64,000 nucleotides of DNA from Roseburia_D yibonii (lineage in GTDB: Bacteria > Bacillota > Clostridia > Lachnospirales > Lachnospiraceae), in contig NZ_JACOQH010000006.1 of NCBI RefSeq assembly GCF_014297335.1, forward strand, positions 1 to 64,000. Reading direction: 5' to 3'. Below are positions 31,979 to 40,349 of this stretch, one piece after another. The notes under the pieces are model-generated. The model did no database searches and had not been told where the DNA came from. It saw nothing but the letters and a program-made list of their open reading frames with translations. Each line of letters begins with the position of its first letter. Within the stretch, counting starts at the first letter, position 1. The position numbers were made by a program, and so were the translations under genes.

Positions 31979-33101
31979 TCAGCCGGAAGACCTGTTCTAC
32001 AGTGTCGCAGAGATTTTCTGCGGCATTTTTTTTATTCATGGCATCCGCTAAAGAGACTGCGCCCCGCTGGATCGGGAAAAAGGCGTCGATCCCTGCCGCA
32101 TTGCAGGTGTAAGCCTCTTGGGTGACACAGCCGGAAAAGGCAATGACCGGTTTGCCGAAGGATTTTGCAATCCCTGCCACGCCGATCGGAGCCTTTCCCA
32201 TGACGGTCTGCCCGTCCAGACATCCTTCGCCGGTGATCACGATATCAGCCTTTTTGATGTGGTCGGACAGATGCGTTTCATCCAGGACGATCTGGATTCC
32301 GGATTCCAGGGTCGCGTTTAAAAAGGTGAGGAACGCGAAGCCGAGACCGCCGGCAGCGCCTGCGCCTGCATGACATGGATCGGCTTTTGGGTATTTCTTC
32401 CCGGCGAGCGCAGCATAGCCGGAGAGCCAGTGATCCATCTGGTCGATCATCGTGGGAGTAGCGCCTTTCTGCGGCCCGAACACGGCACTGCATCCATGTT
32501 CGCCGCAGAGCGGATTGGTCACATCACAGGCAACGCGGAAGGTGCATTCCGAAAGCTCCGGGAGAACGTTATCATCGGTGATCGTACAAAGGTCGGCGAG
32601 ACCGGAGGCACCGAGGCGGATCTGTCTGCCGTTTTTGTCCAGAAATCCGAATCCAAGTGCCTGAAGCATGCCAATCCCGCCATCGTTGGTGGCGCTTCCG
32701 CCGATCCCGACGACGAAATGTCTGCATCCGCGTCCTACCGCATCCCGGATGACCTCGCCGACACCGTAGGTTGTTGTGGCAAGCGGATTTCGCTCGTTCG
32801 AGGAGATCAACGTGATCCCGGCGGCACCGGACATTTCGATGATCGCGGTTTGGCTTTCTTCGAGAATGCCGTAGCGGCAGGAGACCGGTTTCCCCAGCGG
32901 GCCGGTAACGGTAACCTCGGTGAATATTCCGCCGCATCCGGCGGTGAGGGCTTCTACCGTTCCTTCGCCTCCGTCCGCAAGAGGGCAGACCGCAACTTCG
33001 GCGTCCGGATGGACCTTCTTTATTCCGTCAGCGGCGCTTTTGCCTGCTTCCATGGATGTCAGGCTTCCTTTGAAAGAATCGATTGCGATAACAACGTTCA
33101 T
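31959..33101 (-). CDS. Glycerate kinase (GarK/GlxK family)
   Basis: 380 residues. Phosphorylates D-glycerate with ATP to 2- or 3-phosphoglycerate. Family signatures: VVIAIDSFKGSLTSMEAG at the N-terminus, CPLADGGEGTVEAL, MSGAAGITLI, NPLATTTYGVGEVIRDA, GIGGSATNDGGIGMLQALG, FGPQKGA and ITGEGCLDGQTVMGKAP. Length is as usual. AAAGGAGCATACACAAA precedes the ATG. Monocistronic; converges on the HD gene. Confidence 0.95.
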   Translation of the reverse strand: MNVVIAIDSFKGSLTSMEAGKSAADGIKKVHPDAEVAVCPLADGGEGTVEALTAGCGGIFTEVTVTGPLGKPVSCRYGILEESQTAIIEMSGAAGITLISSNERNPLATTTYGVGEVIRDAVGRGCRHFVVGIGGSATNDGGIGMLQALGFGFLDKNGRQIRLGASGLADLCTITDDNVLPELSECTFRVACDVTNPLCGEHGCSAVFGPQKGATPTMIDQMDHWLSGYAALAGKKYPKADPCHAGAGAAGGLGFAFLTFLNATLESGIQIVLDETHLSDHIKKADIVITGEGCLDGQTVMGKAPIGVAGIAKSFGKPVIAFSGCVTQEAYTCNAAGIDAFFPIQRGAVSLADAMNKKNAAENLCDTVEQVFRLIRTFSV

Positions 33102-33187
33102 TTTGTGTATGCTCCTTTGGATGAATAGATGAGATTATTATAGCAGAGTATGCGCAGAATGAGTACTGGTTGGTTGAAAAATCGGTA

Positions 33188-33216
33188 TTGCTATTGTATG
33201 GACATTTGCATATAAT
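33188..33216 (+). promoter_or_regulatory. Promoter of the RelB/ParE-type module
   Basis: TTGCTA (33188-33193), 17 bases, TATAAT (33211-33216), then a 42-base leader ending in AAAGGAGAG. Confidence 0.7.
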
Positions 33217-33258
33217 AAAAATATAAGGAAATACTATTTTCGAAAGGAGAGATGATCC

Positions 33259-33567
33259 ATGGCTACGAAATCAGCAAATTTATATGCAAGAATTGAACCG
33301 GATGTCAAAGAAAAAGCAGAAAATATTCTGGCGAAGCTTGGTATCCCGGCATCCAGTGCTATCAATATGTTTTATAAACAGATCATTTTGCAGAGAGGAC
33401 TTCCGTTTGAAGTAAAACTCCCATCTGCAAGACCGGTTGATATCAGCACATTATCCGAGGCAGAGTTTCATGAAGAATTGGAGAAAGGATATGCGGATAT
33501 GCAGACTGGACAGACAAAAAATGCGAAAAGAGCCTTTGCTGACATTCGTAAAGACTATGGCTTATGA
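33259..33567 (+). CDS. RelB/DinJ-family antitoxin
   Basis: 102 residues. N-terminal ribbon-helix-helix: KSANLYARIEPDVKEKAENI then LAKLGIPASSAINMFYKQII, matching RelB/DinJ. The C-terminal half (LSEAEFHEELEKGYADMQTG) would wrap the toxin. Usually such antitoxins repress their own promoter with the toxin as co-repressor. AAAGGAGAG precedes the ATG. It overlaps the toxin gene by four bases (ATGA). Confidence 0.9.
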   Translation: MATKSANLYARIEPDVKEKAENILAKLGIPASSAINMFYKQIILQRGLPFEVKLPSARPVDISTLSEAEFHEELEKGYADMQTGQTKNAKRAFADIRKDYGL

Positions 33568-33893
33568 TATATGAAGTAGAAGTATCTGAGCAGGCTGACA
33601 GTGATTTAAGAGGGATTTTTGAATATATTGCTTTTGAATTGCAATCACCGGAAAATGCAAGCGGACAGCTTGAACGTTTGGAAAAACATATATTAAGTCT
33701 GGATACCATGCCGGAGCGGCATCGGAGATATACAAAAGAACCGTGGAAAAGCCGCGGTCTTCGTGTATTACCTGTAGATAATTATGCAGTGTTTTATATT
33801 CCGGATACAGATACAAAAGTGGTAACAATTCTTAGGATTATGTATGTTGGTCGGGATGTTGACAATCCGTTAAATTTATATACAGAACAATGA
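33564..33893 (+). CDS. RelE/ParE-superfamily toxin
   Basis: 109 residues. EVEVSEQADSDLRGIFEYIA, LDTMPERHRRYTKEPWKSRG, LRVLPVDNYAVFYIPDTD and VVTILRIMYVGRDVDNPL follow the ParE/RelE fold and its C-terminal YxGRD signature. RelE members cut mRNA in the ribosome, ParE members poison gyrase; the sequence pattern (IFEYI, GRD) leans to ParE, but this is not decisive. Directly coupled to the antitoxin. Confidence 0.88.
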   Translation: MIYEVEVSEQADSDLRGIFEYIAFELQSPENASGQLERLEKHILSLDTMPERHRRYTKEPWKSRGLRVLPVDNYAVFYIPDTDTKVVTILRIMYVGRDVDNPLNLYTEQ

Positions 33894-33978
33894 GCTTATA
33901 CGTTTTAAGGCAGTCTTTTCATGCTTAAATTCAAATGATTGCGTACAAGGAAAGTCCATGTTATGGCACATAGAAGAA

Positions 33979-34008
33979 GGGAGCCGGAAAATTTCCGGCT
34001 CCCTTTTG
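33979..34008. terminator. Bidirectional terminator between toxin and cytidylate-kinase-like genes
   Basis: GGGAGCCGGAAA (33979-33990) pairs with TTTCCGGCTCCC (33992-34003), with TTTTG and further T residues after it; it serves the convergent genes on both sides. Confidence 0.85.
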
Positions 34009-34018
34009 TCGTTTTTTA

Positions 34019-34618
34019 TTATCGTATGCTGAGTCTTTGTTTTACAAGATCCACGAGATAGGCGGCGGTGCCGTCGATACCGAGGAAGCTGCTGTTGATC
34101 ATGATGTCATTGTGGTTGAAATCACTCGGAAGATATCTGGCGAAATGCATGTGATAGGCATCTCTTGCCTTGTCAACGTCGGTGATCATCTTTTTCGCGT
34201 GATCCGGGGACATGTGCAGATTTTCCACGCAGTTTTTAAAACGGACATCCTTCGGCGCGTAAATGAAGACGCGAATCAGGGAAGGATGGTTGCGCAGAAT
34301 GTAGTCTGAGCAGCGGCCGACAATGATGCAGTTCTCGCGATCCGCAAGGTTTGAGATGATGCGCCGCTGTGCTTCAAAAATATCCTGCTGCATGGCGGTG
34401 GTGCCGTTTCCGAGCGGGAACTTCATGCTGAAGTAGTTTGATTTCGCGGTTTCTTCCTCATCGCTTACCACGGAGACCGGCAGATCCATCTCTTTTGCGA
34501 CACTGTCTACAATGTCACGGTCATAGTATTCAATATCAAGCATTTCAGACATTTTCCGGGCGATCGGACGTCCGAGACTGCCGAACTGGCGGTTGATGGT
34601 AATGACATAATTGTTCAT
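34019..34618 (-). CDS. Cytidylate kinase-like family protein
   Basis: 199 residues matching the Cytidylate_kin2/AAA_26 group, not the essential Cmk: VITINRQFGSLGRPIARKMSE (P-loop variant with GSLGRPI), IEYYDRDIVDSVAKEM, a middle segment ENCIIVGRCSDYILR, and an Arg-rich lid KDVRFKNCVE. These proteins are widespread in gut Clostridia next to amino acid or sugar genes, with unknown substrates. AAAGGAGGGGTTTT precedes the ATG. It follows the class III aminotransferase by 14 bases, in one operon. Confidence 0.78.
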   Translation of the reverse strand: MNNYVITINRQFGSLGRPIARKMSEMLDIEYYDRDIVDSVAKEMDLPVSVVSDEEETAKSNYFSMKFPLGNGTTAMQQDIFEAQRRIISNLADRENCIIVGRCSDYILRNHPSLIRVFIYAPKDVRFKNCVENLHMSPDHAKKMITDVDKARDAYHMHFARYLPSDFNHNDIMINSSFLGIDGTAAYLVDLVKQRLSIR

Positions 34619-34632
34619 AAAACCCCTCCTTT

Positions 34633-35994
34633 TTAAATGCGTTTGAATGCTTTCTCATAGGCTTCGAGCGTAAAGTCAATGACTTCATCCGTGTGCGCGG
34701 TACACATGTTGTAGCGGTTGCACGGTTTGTTGTAGATACCCTCCAAAAGCAGTGCGTAATCGAGTTTTTTGCGCAGTGCGAAGTCAGATTTCTGCAGGTC
34801 ACGGTAGGTCTTGATGTCGGAGAGTTCAGTGACTGCGATGTTGAACATGGAACCGAGTCCCGGAGTCAGGATGTGGATCCCGTGTGCGGCATAGATGTCG
34901 CGGATGCCGTTCTTTAAGCGTTCGGTACGTTTTAAGAGACCGTCAAACTCATGCTCAAGAATGCCGATCGTGGTAAGTCCGGCGTTTAAGATCATCGGAT
35001 GACCATTATAGGTTCCACTGTGATAAAGAATATCCGCAGCGGAGCGGGTGTTGGAATTGTCGAGGATGTCGGAGCCCTGCGGAGCCGCCATGCTCATGAT
35101 GTCCTTACGTCCGCCGACGATGCCGACAGGGAAACCGGCGCCGATGACTTTGCCGAGTGCGGTGAGATCCGGCTTTACATCATAATACTGCTGTGCGCCG
35201 CCGAGCGTAATGCGGAAACCGGTCTTTACCTCATCCATGATCATAAGGATGCCGAGCTTTTTGGTGAGGGCACGGATCCCGGTCATAAATTCTTTGGTAG
35301 CCGGAATGGTTCCGCTGAACAATGGCTCCATGATGATCGCGGCAACTTCATCCTGATGCTTGGTCAGGATCTCCGTACATGCTTCAAGATCATTGAAAGG
35401 AAGTACGATCGTATCATCAAGCATGCGGTCGGAAATTCCCTTTGATTCCGGAAGCGGAGTCGGATGTGTGGGATCACCGGCTTTGCTTACATCCGGGTTT
35501 ACGCTGACTAATACTTCGTTATAGCCGCCGTGGTAGTGGCCTTCAAATTTTGCGAGTTTGTATTTTCCGGTGTAGGCGAAAGCAGTACGGATACATAAAA
35601 GCGTTGCCTCGGTACCGGAGTTTGTATAACGTAACATTTCGATCGAAGGAAAATGTTTCTTGATCTTTTTTGCAAAGATATCTTCGAGTTCATGCGGGGT
35701 ACCATAGAGCATGGTTCCGTGTTTCGCGAAATAATCCTGGATGGAATCAAGCACTTCCTTTCGCTCATGACCGAGGATGAGCGGACCGTAGGAAAGAACG
35801 TAGTCTACATATTTGTGGTCATCAAGATCGGTAAGCCATGCACCGTGTCCTTCTTTCATAAATAATGGGAAGGGCGCGAAAAATTTTACGTTTGCGGTGA
35901 TCCCGCCCGGGATATCGCTGCATGCGTTGTCAAACGCCTTTTTGGATGACGGGTTTTTGGTGGCGTATTCTTCTTTTAATTCTTCTAGTGTCAT
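34633..35994 (-). CDS. Class III aminotransferase, glutamate-1-semialdehyde-mutase-like
   Basis: 453 residues, PLP enzyme of fold type I. Motifs: PLFMKEGHGAWLTDLDDHKY, YVLSYGPLILGH, RYTNSGTEATLLCIRTAF, LIMDEVKTGFRI (PLP Asp), and LTALGKVIGAGFPVG with the Schiff-base Lys in the GKVIGGG-type context. It resembles HemL, but no haem gene is nearby; instead it faces an RpiR regulator and amino acid transport genes. It may act on an omega- or beta-amino acid. AAAGGAGCGATCGTT precedes the start; promoter at 36027-36055. Confidence 0.82.
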   Translation of the reverse strand: MTLEELKEEYATKNPSSKKAFDNACSDIPGGITANVKFFAPFPLFMKEGHGAWLTDLDDHKYVDYVLSYGPLILGHERKEVLDSIQDYFAKHGTMLYGTPHELEDIFAKKIKKHFPSIEMLRYTNSGTEATLLCIRTAFAYTGKYKLAKFEGHYHGGYNEVLVSVNPDVSKAGDPTHPTPLPESKGISDRMLDDTIVLPFNDLEACTEILTKHQDEVAAIIMEPLFSGTIPATKEFMTGIRALTKKLGILMIMDEVKTGFRITLGGAQQYYDVKPDLTALGKVIGAGFPVGIVGGRKDIMSMAAPQGSDILDNSNTRSAADILYHSGTYNGHPMILNAGLTTIGILEHEFDGLLKRTERLKNGIRDIYAAHGIHILTPGLGSMFNIAVTELSDIKTYRDLQKSDFALRKKLDYALLLEGIYNKPCNRYNMCTAHTDEVIDFTLEAYEKAFKRI

Positions 35995-36026
35995 AACGAT
36001 CGCTCCTTTGCTCTGTTTTTATGGTC

Positions 36027-36055
36027 ATTATATTTCTCACTTTTTCAAATGTCAA
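36027..36055 (-). promoter_or_regulatory. Promoter of the aminotransferase operon
   Basis: On the minus strand TTGACA (36055-36050), 17 bases and TATAAT (36032-36027), both consensus. Transcript starts near 36020. Confidence 0.85.
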
Positions 36056-36057
36056 TA

Positions 36058-36088
36058 TATTTTTCATAAAAATTAAAAATGAAAAATA
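36058..36088. promoter_or_regulatory. Candidate RpiR operator between divergent promoters
   Basis: TATTTTTCAT (36058-36067) is a perfect inverted repeat of ATGAAAAATA (36079-36088) with an 11-base spacer. It touches the -35 box of the aminotransferase promoter and lies upstream of the rpiR promoter. A similar half-site (AATGAAAAA) occurs near 37009, before the transporter promoter. Confidence 0.5.
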
Positions 36089-36148
36089 CTTTATCATTTT
36101 AAAAATCTGTGGTAAGATAGAGAAGAAGAAAAAAAGGAGGAGTCGCCT

Positions 36149-36988
36149 ATGATAAAAGAAACGATTGCAGATAATTATGAAAAAATGAGTAAAACACAAA
36201 AGAAGATCGCAAATTTTGTACTTCAGAATATAACCGCGGTTTCTTATTATAATATCCAGCAGCTCGCGGAAGCGGTGGGAACGAGTGAGGCAAGTATATT
36301 AAGATTTTGCACCTTCCTTGGTCATAAGGGATTTCCGGAGTTTAAAAACGAGGTGCAGAAGGCGGCGAAGGAACAGCTGACGATGAAAGACCGACTTGAG
36401 ATCTCACGCAAGGCATATGATGAGAAGGAAGCGGGGATCGCGGAGATCTTCAGACAGGACATTAACCGCATTGAGCATACGCTCGACCAGTTAGACATGG
36501 ATATGTTTTTTGAAATCTGCCAGAAGATCATACTGGCAAAAAAGATCTATATCCTTGCGGCGCGAAGCGCGTCGGCGCTCGGACAGTTCTTTCAGTATTA
36601 TCTTAATATGACACTCGGAAATGTCGAGCTGATCACAAGCCTTGACTGCCATGCGGACAGGCTTTGTGATGTGTCGGGTGAGGATGTTGTGATCGGGATC
36701 ACGTTCAGCCGGTATTCCAAAGTGACGGAAGAAATGTTTTCCTATGCGAGAGAGCGCGGCGCGGTCACGGTCGCAATCACGGACTCGGCGGTTTCACCGA
36801 TCGTAAAGGACGCGGCATACTGCTTTCTGACAGAAACAGCCATGCCAAGTTACATTGATTCGTTCACGGCACCGCTCACGCTGATCAATGCAATCCTCGT
36901 GGAGATCGGAAGAAACCGCAGCATAGAGCTTACAAACCGCATCGGCAAGCTGGATGCGTTCAGCAGCCGCTTTCAGTTGTTTGAATAA
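36149..36988 (+). CDS. RpiR/MurR-family transcriptional regulator
   Basis: 279 residues: N-terminal winged-helix (NYEKMSKTQKKIANFVLQN, then VSYYNIQQLAEAVGTSEASI with LRFCTFLGHKGFPEFKNEV) and a C-terminal SIS domain (IYILAARSASALGQFFQYYL, DVVIGITFSRYSKVTEEMF, TVAITDSAVSPI). SIS domains bind phosphosugars or related small effectors. AAAAAAGGAGGAGTCGCCT precedes the ATG. Divergent from the aminotransferase operon and upstream of the ABC transporter, so it likely controls both. Confidence 0.92.
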   Translation: MIKETIADNYEKMSKTQKKIANFVLQNITAVSYYNIQQLAEAVGTSEASILRFCTFLGHKGFPEFKNEVQKAAKEQLTMKDRLEISRKAYDEKEAGIAEIFRQDINRIEHTLDQLDMDMFFEICQKIILAKKIYILAARSASALGQFFQYYLNMTLGNVELITSLDCHADRLCDVSGEDVVIGITFSRYSKVTEEMFSYARERGAVTVAITDSAVSPIVKDAAYCFLTETAMPSYIDSFTAPLTLINAILVEIGRNRSIELTNRIGKLDAFSSRFQLFE

Positions 36989-37034
36989 ATAATGAGCAAC
37001 AGAATAAAAAATGAAAAAAAAATTACATTTTGTA

Positions 37035-37063
37035 TTGACAAATGGTTTTAAAGAGGCTATGAT
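37035..37063 (+). promoter_or_regulatory. Promoter of the amino acid ABC transporter operon
   Basis: TTGACA (37035-37040), 17 bases, TATGAT (37058-37063); an AATGAAAAA half-site lies about 20 bases upstream. Confidence 0.8.
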
Positions 37064-37085
37064 AATCACATCAGAACAAACTACA

Positions 37086-37122
37086 AAGGCGTAGGTGCAA
37101 AGAGCATCTGCGCCTTATTTTA
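37086..37122 (+). terminator. Hairpin with T-rich tail in the transporter leader (possible attenuator)
   Basis: AAGGCGTAGGTGC (37086-37098) pairs fully, with two G-U pairs, to 37104-37116 around an AAAGA loop; ATTTTATTA follows. It lies between the promoter and the ATG at 37151. Confidence 0.6.
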
Positions 37123-37150
37123 TTACTAAGAGGATGAAGGAGGAATTCTT

Positions 37151-38017
37151 ATGAAAAAGAGAATGATTGGAATGTTATTAACAGCGGCACTTGGAGTAAC
37201 CTGTCTGGCAGGATGCGGCAGCAGTACAGACAACAGCGCAGCGAAGGAGACGACAGATACAGCAAAAGAAACATCGGAAGCAGCAGATACCCAGGCAGAT
37301 ACGACAGCAGCGGTAACCGGTGGAGATTACAAAGATTCACTGGCAGGAAAGAAGCTGACGGTCGGATGTGATACAAGTTTCGTTCCGTTCTGCTTCCCGG
37401 ATGACAGCAACACTTATGTAGGATTTGATATTGATATGCTCGCGGCACTCAGCGATTATCTTGGATTTGAATATGATTTACAGCCGATGGATTTCACCGC
37501 ATTGCTGATGTCGGTACAGACCAATAAGCTGGATATGGCGATGGCGGGAATCACGATCACCGATGAACGCGCACAGGTGATGGATATCTCAGATCCTTAT
37601 TATGACGCAGGTCTTCAGATCTTTGTCAAAGATGACAATGAGGACATCACACAGATCTCCGATCTCGAAGGAAAGAAGATTGCGTTAAAAGAGGGAACCG
37701 CATCGATCGATTATGTAAATGAGAACGTAAAAGACTGTACGGTAACAACATTCCCGAATATCGAAAGTGCTTACCTTGAGGTACAGAGAGGAGCGGCGGA
37801 TGCAGTCGTTTATGACGCACCGAATATGAAATATTATCTGTCACAGAATCCGGACAGCGGATGCAAGGTAGAGGGCAATCTGATGGATGGCTGCCAGTAC
37901 GGTATCATGTTACAGAAAGGTTCGGATTACACCGAATATATCGACGCGGCGCTTGAGGCATTTAAAGAAGACGGAACCTACGACGCGATCTATGAAAAAT
38001 GGTTCGGTGAAGAATAA
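37151..38017 (+). CDS. Amino acid ABC transporter, substrate-binding lipoprotein
   Basis: 288 residues. Signal peptide with lipobox LAGC (Cys at about 24), a Thr/Ala/Glu linker to about residue 55, and the family 3 periplasmic-binding fold: LTVGCDTSFVPFCFPDDSN, YVGFDIDMLAALSDYLGFEY, MAGITITDERAQVMDISDPY, GTASIDYV, NIESAYLEVQRGAADAVVYD. Close to glutamine- and arginine-type binding proteins; the ligand is probably a polar amino acid or derivative. First gene of a transporter operon. Confidence 0.93.
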   Translation: MKKRMIGMLLTAALGVTCLAGCGSSTDNSAAKETTDTAKETSEAADTQADTTAAVTGGDYKDSLAGKKLTVGCDTSFVPFCFPDDSNTYVGFDIDMLAALSDYLGFEYDLQPMDFTALLMSVQTNKLDMAMAGITITDERAQVMDISDPYYDAGLQIFVKDDNEDITQISDLEGKKIALKEGTASIDYVNENVKDCTVTTFPNIESAYLEVQRGAADAVVYDAPNMKYYLSQNPDSGCKVEGNLMDGCQYGIMLQKGSDYTEYIDAALEAFKEDGTYDAIYEKWFGEE

Positions 38018-38060
38018 AAAAATGCGCGGATAGCAGAGAAAGAGACAGGGAGGACATAGT

Positions 38061-38711
38061 ATGGATATGCAGTGGATCTACACAATAAATGTAATTCCGA
38101 CTCTGATGAAAGGCTTAAAAATAACAATGCTGATAGCAGTCGTGGGAATACTGATGGGATTTATCATAGGTCTTCTCGTTGGTCTGATTCGAGCTGGAAA
38201 ACACAATGTATTATATCGGATCGCGGGTGTTTATATCGCGATCATCCGGGGAACGCCGCTTATGGTTCAGGCATTGTACCTGTATTTCGCGATTCCGATG
38301 CTGTTTCAGTTTGATGTATCGGCGCTGACTGCAGGTATTGCGGCGATCGGACTCAATTCCGGCGCGTATATCGCGGAGATCGTCCGTGGGGCGATCCAGT
38401 CGATCGATGCTGGACAGAATGAAGCGGGTGTGTGTCTGGGGCTCAGCAAGTTCCAGATCACGACCAGTATCATTCTGCCGCAGGCATTAAAGATCATGCT
38501 GCCGAGTTTGTGTAACCAGTTCATCATCAGTGTAAAGGATACTTCGATCCTCACAGTCATCGGTGTGGCGGAGATGACGCATCAGGCAACACAGGCGGTA
38601 TCGTCCACGTTCCGGACGGTTGAGATCTATACCTCACTGGCATTGCTTTACTTCGTATTAAATACCATCCTGTCATTTGCACTGTCAAAGCTTGAAAGGA
38701 GGATGAAATAA
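38061..38711 (+). CDS. Amino acid ABC transporter permease (HisM/GlnP type)
   Basis: 216 residues with about five membrane helices. Family signatures: VIPTLMKGLKITMLIAVVGI, YIAIIRGTPLMVQALYLYF, GLNSGAYIAEIVRGAIQSID and the EAA loop GQNEAGVCLGLSKFQITTSI with ILPQALKIMLPSLCNQFI. Single permease, so it forms a homodimer. The stop overlaps the ATPase start by one base (TAATG). Confidence 0.95.
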   Translation: MDMQWIYTINVIPTLMKGLKITMLIAVVGILMGFIIGLLVGLIRAGKHNVLYRIAGVYIAIIRGTPLMVQALYLYFAIPMLFQFDVSALTAGIAAIGLNSGAYIAEIVRGAIQSIDAGQNEAGVCLGLSKFQITTSIILPQALKIMLPSLCNQFIISVKDTSILTVIGVAEMTHQATQAVSSTFRTVEIYTSLALLYFVLNTILSFALSKLERRMK

Positions 38712-39445
38712 TGGGAGAGACGATTTTAACGGTAAAAAACCTTTCAAAATCTTTTGGAGAACTGGAAGTGTTAAAAGATATCAATATGGAGATCAAGGAA
38801 GGGGAAGTGATCAGCGTGATCGGACCTTCCGGCTCCGGAAAAAGCACGTTTCTGCGCTGCATCAACCTGTTAGAGACACCAAACAGCGGAACTATTACCT
38901 ATGAGGGCCAGGTGGTGAATGAACCGGCTTATGATAAGAGAAAGCTGCACCAGGAGGTCGGTATGGTGTTTCAGAAATTCAACCTGTTTCCGCACAAAAC
39001 GGTTCTGGAAAATATCATGCTCGCGCCGACCAAATTAAAACGTGGAACGAAAGAAGAATTAAAGGCGCAGGCGTTGGAACTGCTGGATAAGGTCGGACTG
39101 AAAAGCAAGGCGGACGAATTTCCGGGAAATCTCTCCGGCGGACAGCAGCAGCGTGTCGCGATCGCGCGGGCGCTGGCGATGAAACCGAGAGTCCTTCTTT
39201 TTGACGAGCCGACATCAGCGCTTGACCCGGAACTGGTCGGTGAAGTGTTAAAAGTCATGCAGGATCTGGCAGAGGAAGGCATGACGATGGTCGTAGTCAC
39301 ACATGAAATGGGATTTGCGCGCGAAGTATCCAACCACCTGATCTTTATGGAGGGCGGCTATATCGTGGAAGAGGGAGATCCGAAAGAGATCTTCGCGAAT
39401 CCGAAAAACGCGAGAACAAAGAAATTTTTATCAAGCGTATTATAG
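38711..39445 (+). CDS. Amino acid ABC transporter ATPase (GlnQ/HisP type)
   Basis: 244 residues: Walker A VIGPSGSGKSTFLRC, Q-loop VGMVFQKFNLFPHKTVLENI, signature NLSGGQQQRVAIARAL, Walker B VLLFDEPTSALDPELV, and switch His in VVVTHEMGFAREVS. Typical polar amino acid uptake ATPase. Downstream of the permease, upstream of the nitrilase gene. Confidence 0.96.
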   Translation: MGETILTVKNLSKSFGELEVLKDINMEIKEGEVISVIGPSGSGKSTFLRCINLLETPNSGTITYEGQVVNEPAYDKRKLHQEVGMVFQKFNLFPHKTVLENIMLAPTKLKRGTKEELKAQALELLDKVGLKSKADEFPGNLSGGQQQRVAIARALAMKPRVLLFDEPTSALDPELVGEVLKVMQDLAEEGMTMVVVTHEMGFAREVSNHLIFMEGGYIVEEGDPKEIFANPKNARTKKFLSSVL

Positions 39446-39465
39446 ATAAAGGCAGGAGGATATCA

Positions 39466-40248
39466 ATGAAAGCAGGACTGATACAGATACATTCCATTCC
39501 GACGGAGGTCGAAAAGAATGTGGAACATGGAATAGAGATGTTTAAAGACGCGGTGGAAAAGGGAGCGGATCTTGTCGTTTTCCCGGAACTCTGGACCTGC
39601 GGCTATTATCTGGAAACGTTTGATTTCCTTGCCGCGGTAAAGGAAAATGATAAGATCTTAGAGAAATTCCAGGCACTTGCGAAGGAGACACATACCGTGA
39701 CGGTACTGCCGCTTCCGCAGAAAAAGGGAGAGGATCTTTATATCGGCTTATATGTGATCGAAAGTGACGGGCGCATTCTTGCGGAATATCAGAAATCATT
39801 TCTGTGGGGCAGAGAGCAGAACTATTTTGTGCATGGAAAAAGAGCGTATGAACCGTTAGAAACGTCGGTCGGGAAGATCGGAACACTCATCTGTTACGAT
39901 ATTGAATTTCCGGAGCCGAGCCGCATCCTTGCGTTAAAAGGAGCCGAGATCATCCTTGTGCCTTCGGTCTGGAGCATTCCGGCAATGAACCGCTGGCATA
40001 TCCAGCTTCCGGCGCGTGCATTGGACGATACCGTCTTTGTGATGGGGATCAACAATATCGAGGAGGGAGCCGGCGGATGCTCCAAAGTGGTCTCTCCGAT
40101 GGGAGAGGTACTCGCGCAGGCGTCAGACAGCAGTGAGGAAGTGCTGGTCTGCGAGATCGATATGGACGAGATCGCGCGTGTAAGAGAAAAAATCCCATAC
40201 TTAAAAGAATATGACAAAAATCTTGCTCCGGCGCCGGAACTGCGGTAA
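39466..40248 (+). CDS. Carbon-nitrogen hydrolase (nitrilase superfamily amidase)
   Basis: 260 residues. The catalytic Glu-Lys-Cys triad is seen in LVVFPELWTCGYYL (Glu), AEYQKSFLWGREQNYF (Lys) and IGTLICYDIEFPEPSRIL (Cys). It resembles omega-amidases and related amide hydrolases, which release ammonia. AGGCAGGAGGATATCA precedes the ATG; 20 bases after the ATPase stop, so probably the last gene of the transport operon. It may act on the imported compound or the product of the aminotransferase. Confidence 0.9.
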   Translation: MKAGLIQIHSIPTEVEKNVEHGIEMFKDAVEKGADLVVFPELWTCGYYLETFDFLAAVKENDKILEKFQALAKETHTVTVLPLPQKKGEDLYIGLYVIESDGRILAEYQKSFLWGREQNYFVHGKRAYEPLETSVGKIGTLICYDIEFPEPSRILALKGAEIILVPSVWSIPAMNRWHIQLPARALDDTVFVMGINNIEEGAGGCSKVVSPMGEVLAQASDSSEEVLVCEIDMDEIARVREKIPYLKEYDKNLAPAPELR

Positions 40249-40349
40249 GGCATCGGAACAGTCGTTTTCATGGGAATCTGGATGTTTCGGAAAAATTTAA
40301 GCAAAACTATGGTATAATGTGCGTATGGAATAAATAAAGGAGCGGACAG

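Noticed and set aside
32370..33128. 252-codon open frame on the plus strand
   Set aside because: It lies wholly antisense to glycerate kinase, has no family pattern or ribosome binding site, and arises from the codon bias of the real gene.
34633..35994. Assignment of the aminotransferase as hemL
   Set aside because: Similarity is to the wider class III group; no haem genes nearby and the regulatory and transport context points elsewhere.
40249..40349. Cobalamin riboswitch before cobJ
   Set aside because: The gap is only about 100 bases and shows a TATAAT box and ribosome binding site but no B12-box-like conserved core.
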